Source: Candidatus Brennerbacteria bacterium RIFOXYC1_FULL_41_11 (GTDB taxonomy: Bacteria; Patescibacteriota; Minisyncoccia; UBA6257; Brennerbacteraceae). From it: a DNA stretch of 34,867 nt. The notes beneath the pieces were generated by a model, which saw only the letters and a list, made by a program, of their open reading frames with translations, was not told the origin of the DNA and did no database searches. The position numbers were made by a program, and so were the translations under genes. Where the stretch lies: positions 1-34,867 of the forward strand of contig MHHX01000003.1 of assembly GCA_001817215.1 (NCBI GenBank), given 5' to 3'. Shown here one piece after another: positions 16,892 through 23,285 of the stretch; positions within the stretch are counted from its first letter, which is position 1; every line of letters starts with the position of its first letter.

Positions 16892-17323
16892 TCAGACGCC
16901 CAACTCTGACAACTTTTCGGCAATATCTCCGGACTCTTTCTCGGTTTTCATTTTGTAATCTTGCCAACTTGATTTATCCCAAACTTCCAATCGATTGAAA
17001 ACCCCGGCAACAACAACTTGTTTTGACAAACCCGCGTACTTTCTCAGATAATCCGACACCAAGACTCTCCCTTGTTTGTCAATCTCAACATCTATCGCGC
17101 CGGCAAACATTAAACGAGCAAACGCTCTTGAGTTTGATTGAACCAATGGCAATTTTGAAATTTTCTCTGCAAGTGCATTCCATTCTGATTTAGTAAAAAT
17201 AAACAGACATTTATCAATCCCGCGCGTGACAACGGCGCCATTTGTTAATTCATCTCTGAATTTAACCGGTATTGCCATGCGCCCTTTCTGATCAATGTTG
17301 TGTTGAAATTCTCCGATGAACAC
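16892..17323 (-). CDS. mraZ: transcriptional regulator MraZ
   Basis: A 143-aa protein with two tandem SpoVT/AbrB-like domains. The first has GEFQHNIDQKGRMAIPVKFR and the second AIDVEIDKQGRVLVSDYLR; the DxKGR/DxQGR repeats are the family signature. It forms ring oligomers that bind direct repeats upstream of its own gene and control the dcw operon. The start is GTG at 17323 with no SD. Just upstream is a four-copy GTG-starting 10-nt repeat array that fits an MraZ operator, so autoregulation is likely. Confidence 0.93.
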   Translation of the reverse strand: MFIGEFQHNIDQKGRMAIPVKFRDELTNGAVVTRGIDKCLFIFTKSEWNALAEKISKLPLVQSNSRAFARLMFAGAIDVEIDKQGRVLVSDYLRKYAGLSKQVVVAGVFNRLEVWDKSSWQDYKMKTEKESGDIAEKLSELGV

Positions 17324-17352
17324 GTTTTTGTTAAAAAATATTATTTAAAAAG

Positions 17353-17461
17353 TTATCAACAGATTTACCCACTTATCCACACCTTTATCCACAATCCCCC
17401 ACTTCTATTAATATTCTAGTCCTATAAACCCACTGGTCAATACCCCAAAACCTGTGGATAA
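17353..17461. promoter_or_regulatory. DnaA-box-like cluster overlapping the MraZ operator
   Basis: The plus strand has TTATCAACA (17353-17361), TTATCCACA (17373-17381 and 17385-17393) and the reverse TGTGGATAA (17453-17461). Three are perfect matches to the general DnaA-box consensus. Two fall within the GTGG repeats and could be a by-product of them, but the distal reverse copy does not. A DnaA role is inference. Confidence 0.4.
17363..17402 (-). promoter_or_regulatory. MraZ-box operator (four 10-nt repeats)
   Basis: Read on the minus strand, four consecutive 10-mers each start with GTG: GTGGGGGATT, GTGGATAAAG, GTGTGGATAA and GTGGGTAAAT. This fits known MraZ boxes, which are GTGG-type repeats with 10-nt spacing just upstream of mraZ. 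The last repeat ends 40 nt before the GTG start. Confidence 0.7.
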
Positions 17462-17498
17462 CTAAAAATCATTGGAATCTTATGCCCGCCTATAAAAT

Positions 17499-17526
17499 TT
17501 GACACGTATTCACAAAATGTTACTTT
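17499..17526 (+). promoter_or_regulatory. promoter of orphan gene 17560-17832
   Basis: TTGACA (17499-17504), 16-nt spacer, TGT followed by TACTTT (17521-17526), giving an extended -10. Confidence 0.55.
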
Positions 17527-17559
17527 AAAAATAAGGAGGCCCGGCAGAAAGGACTCCCC

Positions 17560-17832
17560 GTGAAGAGAGAAGAAGAACTTCAAATGATCAAGTCCAAGGC
17601 GGAAAAGTGCTACGAGAAAGACAAGCTTCCTGTGGCTATGGTAAACCACGGCAATGGTTTGCTCCATATCCACAAGATCGATCTCGAAGCCCCATCTGGA
17701 CTGTCCTTCCTGGCCTCAATCTTCGCTACTGGCAGAGACTCATGGCTTGGAGAACATCCAGAATGCAGATTCGTCTGTGAGTTAGACGACTATCTGTATC
17801 GCAGTGGACGCGTCGTAACGTGGTTCTCGTGA
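17560..17832 (+). CDS. orphan small protein, 90 aa
   Basis: Not recognised. The start is GTG at 17560 with AAAGGA 6 nt before it. A second, stronger AAGGAGG at 17533-17539 has no start codon at a usable distance, so the leader carries two SD-like sites. The protein has a charged helical N-terminus (KREEELQMIKSKAEKCYEKD), a middle segment (PVAMVNHGNGLLHIHKIDLE) and an aromatic C-terminus (DDYLYRSGRVVTWFS). No signal peptide is seen. Base composition is visibly richer in G+C than the flanking mraZ and ychF. It is a solitary cassette with a structured 3' UTR of about 110 nt. Confidence 0.7.
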   Translation: MKREEELQMIKSKAEKCYEKDKLPVAMVNHGNGLLHIHKIDLEAPSGLSFLASIFATGRDSWLGEHPECRFVCELDDYLYRSGRVVTWFS

Positions 17833-17838
17833 CCACGC

Positions 17839-17971
17839 TCCCTTGCTGGAAGGGAACAGGAAAAATTCGATAGACTCTCCTTTCTTTATGGGATTGGACC
17901 TGTCTCCAATCAAGACCTAATATCGCCGGGCCAAACTCGAAGACCGACGCGTTACCGCGTCGGTCTTTTAA
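17839..17971 (+). terminator. structured 3' UTR ending in an intrinsic terminator
   Basis: Three successive hairpins occur: TCCCTT/AAGGGA (17839-17855), ATTGGA/TCCAAT (17893-17910), and a perfect 12-bp stem AAGACCGACGCG/CGCGTCGGTCTT with loop TTAC (17940-17967) followed by a T-rich tract. The last is a strong terminator. The first two make this UTR unusually structured. Confidence 0.8.
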
Positions 17972-17996
17972 TTTTTAAAAATTCCTTAAAAACTAT

Positions 17997-18034
17997 CTGT
18001 CCACTATACACGCGATCGCGTGTATAGTGGACAG
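17997..18034. repeat. perfect 38-bp palindrome
   Basis: The sequence CTGTCCACTATACACGCGA is followed directly by its exact reverse complement, with no spacer and GCGATCGC at the centre. It lies 38 nt beyond the ychF stop. On the minus strand it is followed by ATAGTTTTT, so it could act as the ychF terminator. It could also be a protein-binding or mobile palindromic element. Confidence 0.85.
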
Positions 18035-18072
18035 GGGAAAAATAAATAACCAAGAATCCAAACAACTAAGTG

Positions 18073-19176
18073 TCAGGCGCCGTGCTTGATAATCAAGACA
18101 TCACCATCCTGAACGAGATACTCTTTGCCTTCTGACCTGATCAACCCCTTTTGCCTAGCGGTCACCCAACCACCGGCTTCAATAAGCTTTTGCCAATAAA
18201 TCGCATCGGCGCGGATAAAGTTTTTTTCAAAATCTGTATGAATCGCACCGGCTGCTTGCGGCGCCCTGAAATCTTGTTTTATAGTCCATGCCCTGATTTC
18301 TTTTTCTCCGGCCGTCAAAAAAGACATCAAGCCGAGCGTGGCAAAAGCTTTTTTGATTAAGCGTTCAAGACTCGAGGACTTCACCCCCAAAGACTCTAGA
18401 TAATTTTTTTGCTCATCGTCGGAGAGTTCCGCCAGCTCAGATTCGGTTCTGGCGCAGATACAAACAACCTGGTCTTTTTGTAAATTGAATCTACCAGCAA
18501 ACTCATTCTCAATTAAATCGCTATCTTTCAAATCTTCTTCATCTGAGTTTAAAGCAATCAAAATCGGCTTTTGTGTCAATAAGTGGAATTCTTTTAAGAT
18601 CACCCCCTCCTCTTCGGTCAAGACAACCTTTCTTGCGACAATTCCCTTTTCAAAACTCTCTTTCAGTTTTGAAATTAAATCCCATTTTTTTCTGGCATCT
18701 TTATCCGGCGTGTTGCCGGGACTTTTCTGTTTTTCCAACGTTTGCAAATCTGCCAAAAGCAGCTCAGTTTCAATTACTTCAAAATCTTTTTTCGGATCGC
18801 TTGAACCCTCCCTGATGATATTTTCATCCTTGAAATTCCTGACCACATGGCAGATCGCATCAACTTCACGGATATGGGATAGAAATTTATTTCCCAATCC
18901 CTCTCCCTTGTGCGCACCGGCAATAAGGCCAGCAATATCAACAAACTCAACGGTTGAAGGCACTAACGGCGGCAAGCGCTCAAGCGACTCACTTGACTTG
19001 ATAAGCTCAGCCAGTTTCAAAAGTCGTTCATCCGGTACGGGTACAACTCCAACATTCGGCTCAATCGTCGCGAACGGGAAGTTAGCCGCAAAAGCTTGCT
19101 GTTTTTTTAAAAGCGCGTTAAAAAGTGTTGACTTGCCAACGTTAGGCAAACCGACTATGCCGATTGATAAAGACAT
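18073..19176 (-). CDS. ychF: redox-regulated ATPase/GTPase YchF (OLA1 family)
   Basis: A 367-aa Obg-family P-loop NTPase that binds ribosomes. G1 is GLPNVGKSTLFNALLKK at residues 8-24. The switch region is FPFATIEPNVGVVPVPD, and G3 is VDIAGLIAGAHKGEGLGN. ALNSDEED takes the place of the N-K-x-D motif, as in YchF proteins, which prefer ATP. The C-terminal TGS domain includes GEKEIRAWTIKQDFRAPQAA and RSEGKEYLVQDGDVLIIKHG. Length is normal. It has its own promoter (TTTACT-17-TAAACT), no SD, and a hairpin downstream. Confidence 0.95.
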   Translation of the reverse strand: MSLSIGIVGLPNVGKSTLFNALLKKQQAFAANFPFATIEPNVGVVPVPDERLLKLAELIKSSESLERLPPLVPSTVEFVDIAGLIAGAHKGEGLGNKFLSHIREVDAICHVVRNFKDENIIREGSSDPKKDFEVIETELLLADLQTLEKQKSPGNTPDKDARKKWDLISKLKESFEKGIVARKVVLTEEEGVILKEFHLLTQKPILIALNSDEEDLKDSDLIENEFAGRFNLQKDQVVCICARTESELAELSDDEQKNYLESLGVKSSSLERLIKKAFATLGLMSFLTAGEKEIRAWTIKQDFRAPQAAGAIHTDFEKNFIRADAIYWQKLIEAGGWVTARQKGLIRSEGKEYLVQDGDVLIIKHGA

Positions 19177-19206
19177 GAAAAAAAACTTAAAAAATAAGAC
19201 AAAACC

Positions 19207-19235
19207 AGTTTAGCGTGGAAACAAAAATAAGTAAA
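19207..19235 (-). promoter_or_regulatory. promoter of ychF
   Basis: Minus strand: TTTACT (19230-19235), 17-nt spacer, TAAACT (19207-19212). The start codon is about 30 nt downstream. Confidence 0.5.
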
Positions 19236-19265
19236 ATAAAGAGACGGCGTTTGAATCGCTATCTC
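19230..19265 (-). terminator. hairpin terminator at the end of the NUDIX pseudogene
   Basis: Minus strand: GAGA..GCG and CGC..TCTC form an interrupted stem around ATTCAAA, followed by TTTATTTTA. It overlaps the stop codon and the ychF -35 box. Confidence 0.5.
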
Positions 19266-19762
19266 TTCAATGGGAATATCCTGTCATAGGTATCAATCAA
19301 CGCTTCAAAAGCATTGTTTTTGATCAGGTCATCCCTTGTAAAACCTTTAATGCCAAAATCTTTATAATGTTCATCGTTTAAACCATTCCCAGCAATTTCT
19401 TTTTCTTCCGGCGTTAACTCAACACAAAAAATAGAGACAGACACGTGAGTGCCTTTTTCATGGACGGATGCCCGCGATGGCTCCATACAATATCAGCAGT
19501 TTTCACGAACTTGAACCTTGATTCACCAAGCAAAAGCGAAGTCTCCCGCTGAAAACACCTCTCATAGATTGGAGCTCAATTTCGCCCGCCAGCCTCCGAC
19601 CGCCAAAACCCCAAAAAGAATCTTTCAACGGCCAGTTTGTACGTTTGCCAAGATAAATCTTTATTCTGCAAAATCCACGATCATGGCATCGGTCGTGACA
19701 ATAACCATATTCTCCAAAATCGCCCGATACTGTTCTTCGAGAATGAAAAAAACCAGATTCAT
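19259..19762 (-). pseudogene. NUDIX hydrolase, broken by three frameshifts
   Basis: The first frame gives EEQYRAILENMVIVTTDAM and stops after residue 33. The +2 frame continues with KIYLGKRTNWPLKDSFWGFG and GRRLAGEIE. The +1 frame gives YERCFQRETSLLLGESRFKF and VKTADIVWSHRGHPS. The original frame then resumes with KGTHVSVSIFCVELTPEE and a C-terminus DEHYKDFGIKGFTRDDLI. Joined, these read as a NUDIX protein of about 168 aa, with a degenerate NUDIX box (GRRLAGE...RETSLLLG) lacking its usual glutamates. The shifts fit three single-base deletions that sum to zero. The start at ATG 19762 has GGAG 6 nt before it. Natural decay or assembly errors are both possible. Confidence 0.7.
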
Positions 19763-19863
19763 TTTGAACTCCGGATCTTAGCGGTAAAACTTGTATGGTT
19801 TATTAATGGTCATAACTTTTTCTTGCTTTTTAGTTTTTTATCTTCACTGTAAAAATGAAAATC

Positions 19864-19900
19864 TAAAAAAATTAGTCTCGGCATCTATCCGAGACTAAAT
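19864..19900 (-). terminator. terminator of the small membrane protein gene
   Basis: TTAGTCTCGG and CCGAGACTAA form a 10-bp stem with a 7-nt loop, followed on the minus strand by a run of T. It lies just past the stop at 19913. Confidence 0.8.
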
Positions 19901-19912
19901 CGAGCGACATGG

Positions 19913-20239
19913 TCACTGAAACAAAACGAAGAATCTGGACACCGAGTCAACCCCGTAGCCAACCAAATTCGATAGCCAGAGCACCGCAGAAATAGTGGCG
20001 CCAATCAACCACCATTTGACCCAGGATAACCCAAAAATCTTTCGTGATCCAAAGAAACAAACAATGGAAAGGCAGGTCGCTAAGAAGCTAGCAATGCTCA
20101 GCAAAAAGAATAAGGTGATCTCTGCCCAAAAAGCATATTCACTCTTTGGAAACGCCACCATATAAAATATGGCAGCAATCAGTACCCCCACGAAAACATC
20201 AACCGGGGTTGGCTTTAGCCATTTGAAAAAACGGGACAT
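19913..20239 (-). CDS. small integral membrane protein, 108 aa, orphan
   Basis: Not recognised. A strong SD (AAAGGAGG, 9 nt before the ATG) sets the start at 20239 (MSRFFKWLKPTPVDVF). Upstream in-frame codons to 20302 run through leader hairpins and are rejected. There are three hydrophobic helices, at about residues 14-28 (FVGVLIAAIFYMVAF), 35-62 (FWAEITLFFLLSIASFLATC and beyond) and 72-95 (VKWWLIGATISAVLWLSNLV). The N-terminus is basic, so it is probably inside. It is a solitary gene with its own terminator and a structured leader. Function unknown. Confidence 0.75.
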   Translation of the reverse strand: MSRFFKWLKPTPVDVFVGVLIAAIFYMVAFPKSEYAFWAEITLFFLLSIASFLATCLSIVCFFGSRKIFGLSWVKWWLIGATISAVLWLSNLVGYGVDSVSRFFVLFQ

Positions 20240-20260
20240 AACACTCACCTCCTTTCCTGC

Positions 20261-20308
20261 GCGGCATGTAGCCGCTGATATTTTTGAGATCTTAGTTTGC
20301 AAGATCTC
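20261..20308 (-). promoter_or_regulatory. two-hairpin 5' leader of the small membrane protein gene
   Basis: Two inverted repeats lie before the SD: GAGATCTT/AAGATCTC with a 7-nt loop (20286-20308), and GCGGC/GCCGC with a 5-nt loop (20261-20275), the latter 8 nt from the SD. They could gate translation. The promoter is not clear. Confidence 0.45.
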
Positions 20309-20427
20309 TGAAAACTACTAAAACATAACATTAAGAGGCAATCATGTCAATGCTGATCCGAATTTGGCGCTATAGATACTATGGGATTTCAATCACGACC
20401 CATAATATGCATACCAAATTTTATTTC

Positions 20428-20474
20428 GTGCGGATGTAAGAATCGGACTTACGGCCTCTTCGATGTGAACGAAG
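20428..20474 (-). pseudogene. tRNA-Val(CAC)-like 3' half
   Basis: Minus strand: anticodon arm CTTCG-TTCACAT-CGAAG, 5-nt variable region AGGCC, T arm GTAAG-TCCGATT-CTTAC, then ATCCGCA. Both arms are perfect 5-bp stems with exact tRNA spacing. The anticodon loop is identical to that of the intact tRNA-Val(CAC) 60 nt upstream, but the other arms differ. No matching 5' acceptor strand or D arm is present. It is either a decayed tRNA or a tRNA-like RNA element. Confidence 0.5.
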
Positions 20475-20479
20475 CGGCA

Positions 20480-20514
20480 CGTCAAGCGCGACTGGCACGT
20501 TTGACGTGCCAGTC
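20480..20514. repeat. competing palindromes beside the tRNA-like fragment
   Basis: GACTGGCACGT-TTG-ACGTGCCAGTC (20490-20514) is a perfect 11-bp hairpin. GGCACGTCAA within this block can also pair with TTGACGTGCC at its other end, so two mutually exclusive hairpins are possible. No T-run follows. Confidence 0.6.
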
Positions 20515-20537
20515 CTAAAAAGCTACAAAATCATGTC

Positions 20538-20612
20538 TGGTGGGCGCTACAGGATTTGAACCTGTGACCCCTGCAATGTGAATGCAATGCTCTGCCGCTG
20601 AGCTAAGCGCCC
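20538..20612 (-). tRNA. tRNA-Val(CAC)
   Basis: Minus strand cloverleaf: acceptor GGGCGCT/AGCGCCC, D stem GCTC/GAGC, anticodon stem TTGCA/TGCAG with loop TTCACAT (anticodon CAC), T arm ACAGG-TTCAAAT-CCTGT. The discriminator is A and the 3' CCA is encoded, unlike the three other tRNAs in the window. An extended -10 (TGG TATTAT, 20625-20630) sits just upstream. Confidence 0.93.
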
Positions 20613-20639
20613 TTTACTGAAAAAATAATACCACAAACT

Positions 20640-20682
20640 CATCCAGCAAAAAACAGGCTTTACGCCTGTTTTTTGCTGGATG
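20640..20682. terminator. strong 19-bp hairpin terminator
   Basis: A perfect 19-bp stem with a 5-nt loop. The inner part AAAAAACAGGC/GCCTGTTTTTT is a classic A-run/T-run terminator for the 434-aa gene ending at 20697. The outer part lies under the putative tRNA-Val -35 region. Confidence 0.85.
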
Positions 20683-20696
20683 GTATAAAATCAAAA

Positions 20697-22001
20697 TTAT
20701 TGATAAACAATCTCCGGTTGACTCTCTTCTGGAATTCCAATATCTCGAAACGCAGATATTAATCCTCTTTCAAACTCAACTCTTCTGAAATCAACAGCTC
20801 CCTTTTCTCCGGAAGCAACTGGAGTAGCTAGTGATTGGATCTTCAATAAATTAATAAACTCAGCCACCTTAATGCTAGAAACTTCTTTACCTTTATTATC
20901 AGAATCAGGATCGCGGTCGACTATCGTAATTACCGTATTCGGACCATCAGCCTTAACCAATATTTGATAATACTTCGACCTGCCATTAAGCGAAGATAAA
21001 ATTTGAAAAAAGGAATGACTTGGTAGGCCTTCTCTTTGTTGATGCTTTAAAACAGGAACATTCATGCCAGATTCTGCCATACGAACTTGTGTGGGAACCG
21101 GATCTTGAAAAATCACGGAATTTGCTGGCACTGAAGAAATCGCAACTCTAGATGGTTTTCTTATCGGTTTATCAGAAACGACTATCTTGTCATCTGCACC
21201 AGAAGATAACCAAGCCGGCATATCAGAACCCGGCTGAACAACAGGCGCTCCTGTCTCGGGGTGTTCTTTTTCTTCTGCTGACGAATCCTGTTTTATTTCC
21301 CTCACAAACTCCACTTTAGGGATATTTAATGCGAAAGTGCTAAAAATCGCCATGCTTAAATCTTTCAAAAACCTCCCTCTTTTATCAGAATTCGTAAGAG
21401 AAGGAATGGTTATGAATTTTCTGCTTAGCTCCGAGAGTTTTTCAATAGAGATCTCTTCAAAATTATCACCGGCCAAGGAACTATTAGTTAACTTTAAAAT
21501 AACATCGCCGTCTTCATTTTTGTAAACTTGGATCACACAACTTTCTGCACTTGCCTTCCATTCAAAAAGGGCCTGTAAAAAATCGTGCGGGAACTTTGGT
21601 TTTTCAGCGACGGTTTCTGGAATCATCCCGGGAGCAGCCACAGACTCACCAGCACCTTCAACAGCAGCAACGGTCTCTGGTTTTATTTCTGGCTCTGATA
21701 TAATTTCCGGTTCTGGCTTTTTATTCCCCAGATTTTTCAAAAAATCTTGGACTTTTTTTCTTGCTTCCTGCTGTGCATTAACAAAAGCTTTGTCAGCAGC
21801 TAGTTTAGAGGAGCTTAAGTTCTTCTTTAGACCAGCGCGTCGTTTCTCATCTTCGTCGACTCCACTTTTGTTCTTTCCATAAACATCCCGAGCTAAATCA
21901 AGCCCAGTATAAGGTTTATCTTTTTGATCTTCTGGCGCAACTCTTTGTTCATTGAGAAAATCGCTTGCTGCTTCTGATTTGTTTGGGGAGAATTTATTCA
22001 T
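20697..22001 (-). CDS. hypothetical protein with two copies of a repeat domain, 434 aa
   Basis: Not recognised. Residues 1-95 are charged and probably helical or disordered, and 96-136 are a Pro/Glu/Val-rich linker. Residues 137-231 and 326-432 look like two copies of one domain: F(L/F)Q.L near the start, a beta stretch ending in ILKLTN or VITIVD, an acidic turn with EEISIEKLSEL or KEVSSIKVAEF, and a terminal helix ending NIPKVEF or GIPEESQ. A disordered linker separates them. No signal peptide or membrane helix is seen. It has no SD, an own terminator at each side, and lies alone between rplL and tRNA-Val. Confidence 0.7.
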   Translation of the reverse strand: MNKFSPNKSEAASDFLNEQRVAPEDQKDKPYTGLDLARDVYGKNKSGVDEDEKRRAGLKKNLSSSKLAADKAFVNAQQEARKKVQDFLKNLGNKKPEPEIISEPEIKPETVAAVEGAGESVAAPGMIPETVAEKPKFPHDFLQALFEWKASAESCVIQVYKNEDGDVILKLTNSSLAGDNFEEISIEKLSELSRKFITIPSLTNSDKRGRFLKDLSMAIFSTFALNIPKVEFVREIKQDSSAEEKEHPETGAPVVQPGSDMPAWLSSGADDKIVVSDKPIRKPSRVAISSVPANSVIFQDPVPTQVRMAESGMNVPVLKHQQREGLPSHSFFQILSSLNGRSKYYQILVKADGPNTVITIVDRDPDSDNKGKEVSSIKVAEFINLLKIQSLATPVASGEKGAVDFRRVEFERGLISAFRDIGIPEESQPEIVYQ

Positions 22002-22037
22002 AGTTTAATTTTACAACATTCTTAAAGAAACGCAATA

Positions 22038-22073
22038 AACATAAAAATCCCGCCAAAACGGGATTTTTATGTT
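22038..22073. terminator. terminator of the rplJ-rplL operon
   Basis: AACATAAAAATCCCG and CGGGATTTTTATGTT form a perfect 15-bp stem with loop CCAAAA, right after the rplL stop. A-runs and T-runs on both sides make it bidirectional. Confidence 0.85.
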
Positions 22074-22086
22074 TAAAATACAATAC

Positions 22087-22467
22087 TTATTTTAACTCAA
22101 CCTTCGCTCCAGCTTCTTCGAGTTGCTTTTTCAAAGCTTCAGCTTCTTCTTTAGCCACGCCAGCTTTAACTGCTTTCGGCGCAGCATCAACCAAATCTTT
22201 AGCTTCTTTCAAACCCAGACCAGTGATTTCCTTAACAGCTTTAATGACAGCAATCTTTTGCTCACCAGCTGCGGTCAAAACAACATCAAAAGATGATTTT
22301 TCTGCGGGCGCGCCAGCCTCACCAGCACCACCGGCTGCCGGAGCCGCCATCACAGCCGCCTGAGCCTTAACACCGAACTTTTCTTCCAAAGCTTTAACCA
22401 ACTCTGCGAGTTCCAAAACCGAAAGAGTTTCGATTTCTTTGATAATTTTATCCATTTTATCGGCCAT
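22087..22467 (-). CDS. rplL: 50S ribosomal protein L7/L12
   Basis: A 126-aa stalk protein. The N-terminal dimerisation domain ([20 protein letters not shown]), an Ala/Gly-rich hinge ([16 protein letters not shown]) and the C-terminal domain ([20 protein letters not shown], then [11 protein letters not shown]) are in normal order. It recruits translational GTPases to the 50S subunit. It is co-transcribed with rplJ, 108 nt apart, with a long hairpin between that may tune the L12:L10 ratio. No SD. Confidence 0.97.
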   Translation of the reverse strand: MADKMDKIIKEIETLSVLELAELVKALEEKFGVKAQAAVMAAPAAGGAGEAGAPAEKSSFDVVLTAAGEQKIAVIKAVKEITGLGLKEAKDLVDAAPKAVKAGVAKEEAEALKKQLEEAGAKVELK

Positions 22468-22498
22468 ATTTTTTTATTTATTAATAATTTCCTCGACC

Positions 22499-22560
22499 CC
22501 CGGTAGAAGATTTTCGACAAAACTTCGTTTCTAGAAAATCTGTCGAAAATACTCTACGGG
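22499..22560 (-). promoter_or_regulatory. rplJ-rplL intergenic hairpin
   Basis: An imperfect 20-bp stem (core TTTTCGACA/TGTCGAAAA, outer GTAGA/TCTAC) with a loop of about 21 nt. There is no T-run, so it is more likely an RNA processing or stability element than a terminator. Confidence 0.5.
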
Positions 22561-22575
22561 ACAAGTTATCTTTTT

Positions 22576-23127
22576 CTAATTGCTGGCTTTTGTCTTCTCA
22601 ATTTCTTTCAAAGTCAATAAAAACTTCTGAATCGTTCCCGAGCAAACATACGCCAGTCCAGCTATCGGCGAAACAAGAACATTCACGAGCTGACCGTGCA
22701 AAATTTCTTTGGAAGGGATTTTCGAAAGTTTTTTCGCATCGTCTTGTTTGATAAAAGCTTTTTCGAAAATGGCAGCCAAGATTGAAAGAGAATCTTTAAT
22801 TTTAGTTTTTGGACTGTTTTCTTTAATAAACTTATCAATGACTTTGGCAATATCAATCTCGTTTCCGTTTGCATAGACAACACCGAACGAGCCTGAATAA
22901 TCATCAATTCCAGGAAACTCAATTTTATTTTCTTTCAAACCAATCTTCAAAAGATTTTTCTTGACAACTTTATATTTAGCTCCAAGATCAAGAATCATTC
23001 TTTTAAACGCAGTCAAAGCTAGAGTTTTAGCATTAGCAAGATCAACAAAATAAAGATACTGATGATCTTTTAAAATCTGATTAAGCTCACTAACAATTTT
23101 TTCTTTCTTTTGCCACGTAATAGACAT
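22576..23127 (-). CDS. rplJ: 50S ribosomal protein L10
   Basis: A 183-aa protein that anchors the L7/L12 dimers to 23S rRNA. The N-terminus has KEKIVSELNQILKDHQYLYF and VDLANAKTLALTAFKRMILD, then KYKVVKKNLLKIGL, the standard L10 rRNA-binding blocks. The C-terminal helix (GTIQKFLLTLKEIEKTKA) binds L12 dimers. It has no SD. A promoter and an L10-leader-like element upstream suggest autoregulation by L10-L12. Confidence 0.95.
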   Translation of the reverse strand: MSITWQKKEKIVSELNQILKDHQYLYFVDLANAKTLALTAFKRMILDLGAKYKVVKKNLLKIGLKENKIEFPGIDDYSGSFGVVYANGNEIDIAKVIDKFIKENSPKTKIKDSLSILAAIFEKAFIKQDDAKKLSKIPSKEILHGQLVNVLVSPIAGLAYVCSGTIQKFLLTLKEIEKTKASN

Positions 23128-23179
23128 AAATTTTAAAATTCCAAATTACAAAATCCATCCTTCGACTGCGCTCGGGATT

Positions 23180-23224
23180 CATTTTTGGCTTTGCCAAAAA
23201 TGAAAATTCTGCGTTGCCGCAGAA
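23180..23224 (-). promoter_or_regulatory. two hairpins between the L10 leader and rplJ
   Basis: CATTTTTGGC/GCCAAAAATG with a 3-nt loop (23180-23202), and TTCTGCG/CGCAGAA with a GCAA tetraloop on the minus strand (23207-23224), followed there by TTTT. The second resembles a weak attenuator. Both sit in the 5' UTR. Confidence 0.5.
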
Positions 23225-23240
23225 ATATCAAAAAAACTTT

Positions 23241-23285
23241 GTCTCTACAGGCAGAGAAAACCTCTATTAATCAGAAAGAACCTGT
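23241..23285 (-). ncRNA. ribosomal protein L10 leader-like element
   Basis: On the minus strand ACAGG at the start pairs with CCTGT near the end, enclosing TTAATAGAGG and an AGAG/CTCT hairpin. The order AGGT...TAATAGAG...CTGCCTGTAGAG fits the L10 leader, which L10-L12 binds to repress its own operon. It begins about 15 nt after the predicted transcription start. Confidence 0.55.

Noticed and set aside
17353-17461. Replication origin at the DnaA-box cluster
   Set aside because: Conserved genes stay on the minus strand on both sides, no dnaA or dnaN is present, and two of the boxes overlap the MraZ repeats. It is kept only as a regulatory hypothesis.
18485-19213. Long plus-strand open frame opposite ychF
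   Set aside because: It is antisense to a complete, well-conserved YchF and has no SD or family signature.
19259-19486. The 75-codon frame as an independent small gene
   Set aside because: It lacks an SD and reads as the C-terminal part of a NUDIX protein whose N-terminal parts lie in the adjacent frames.
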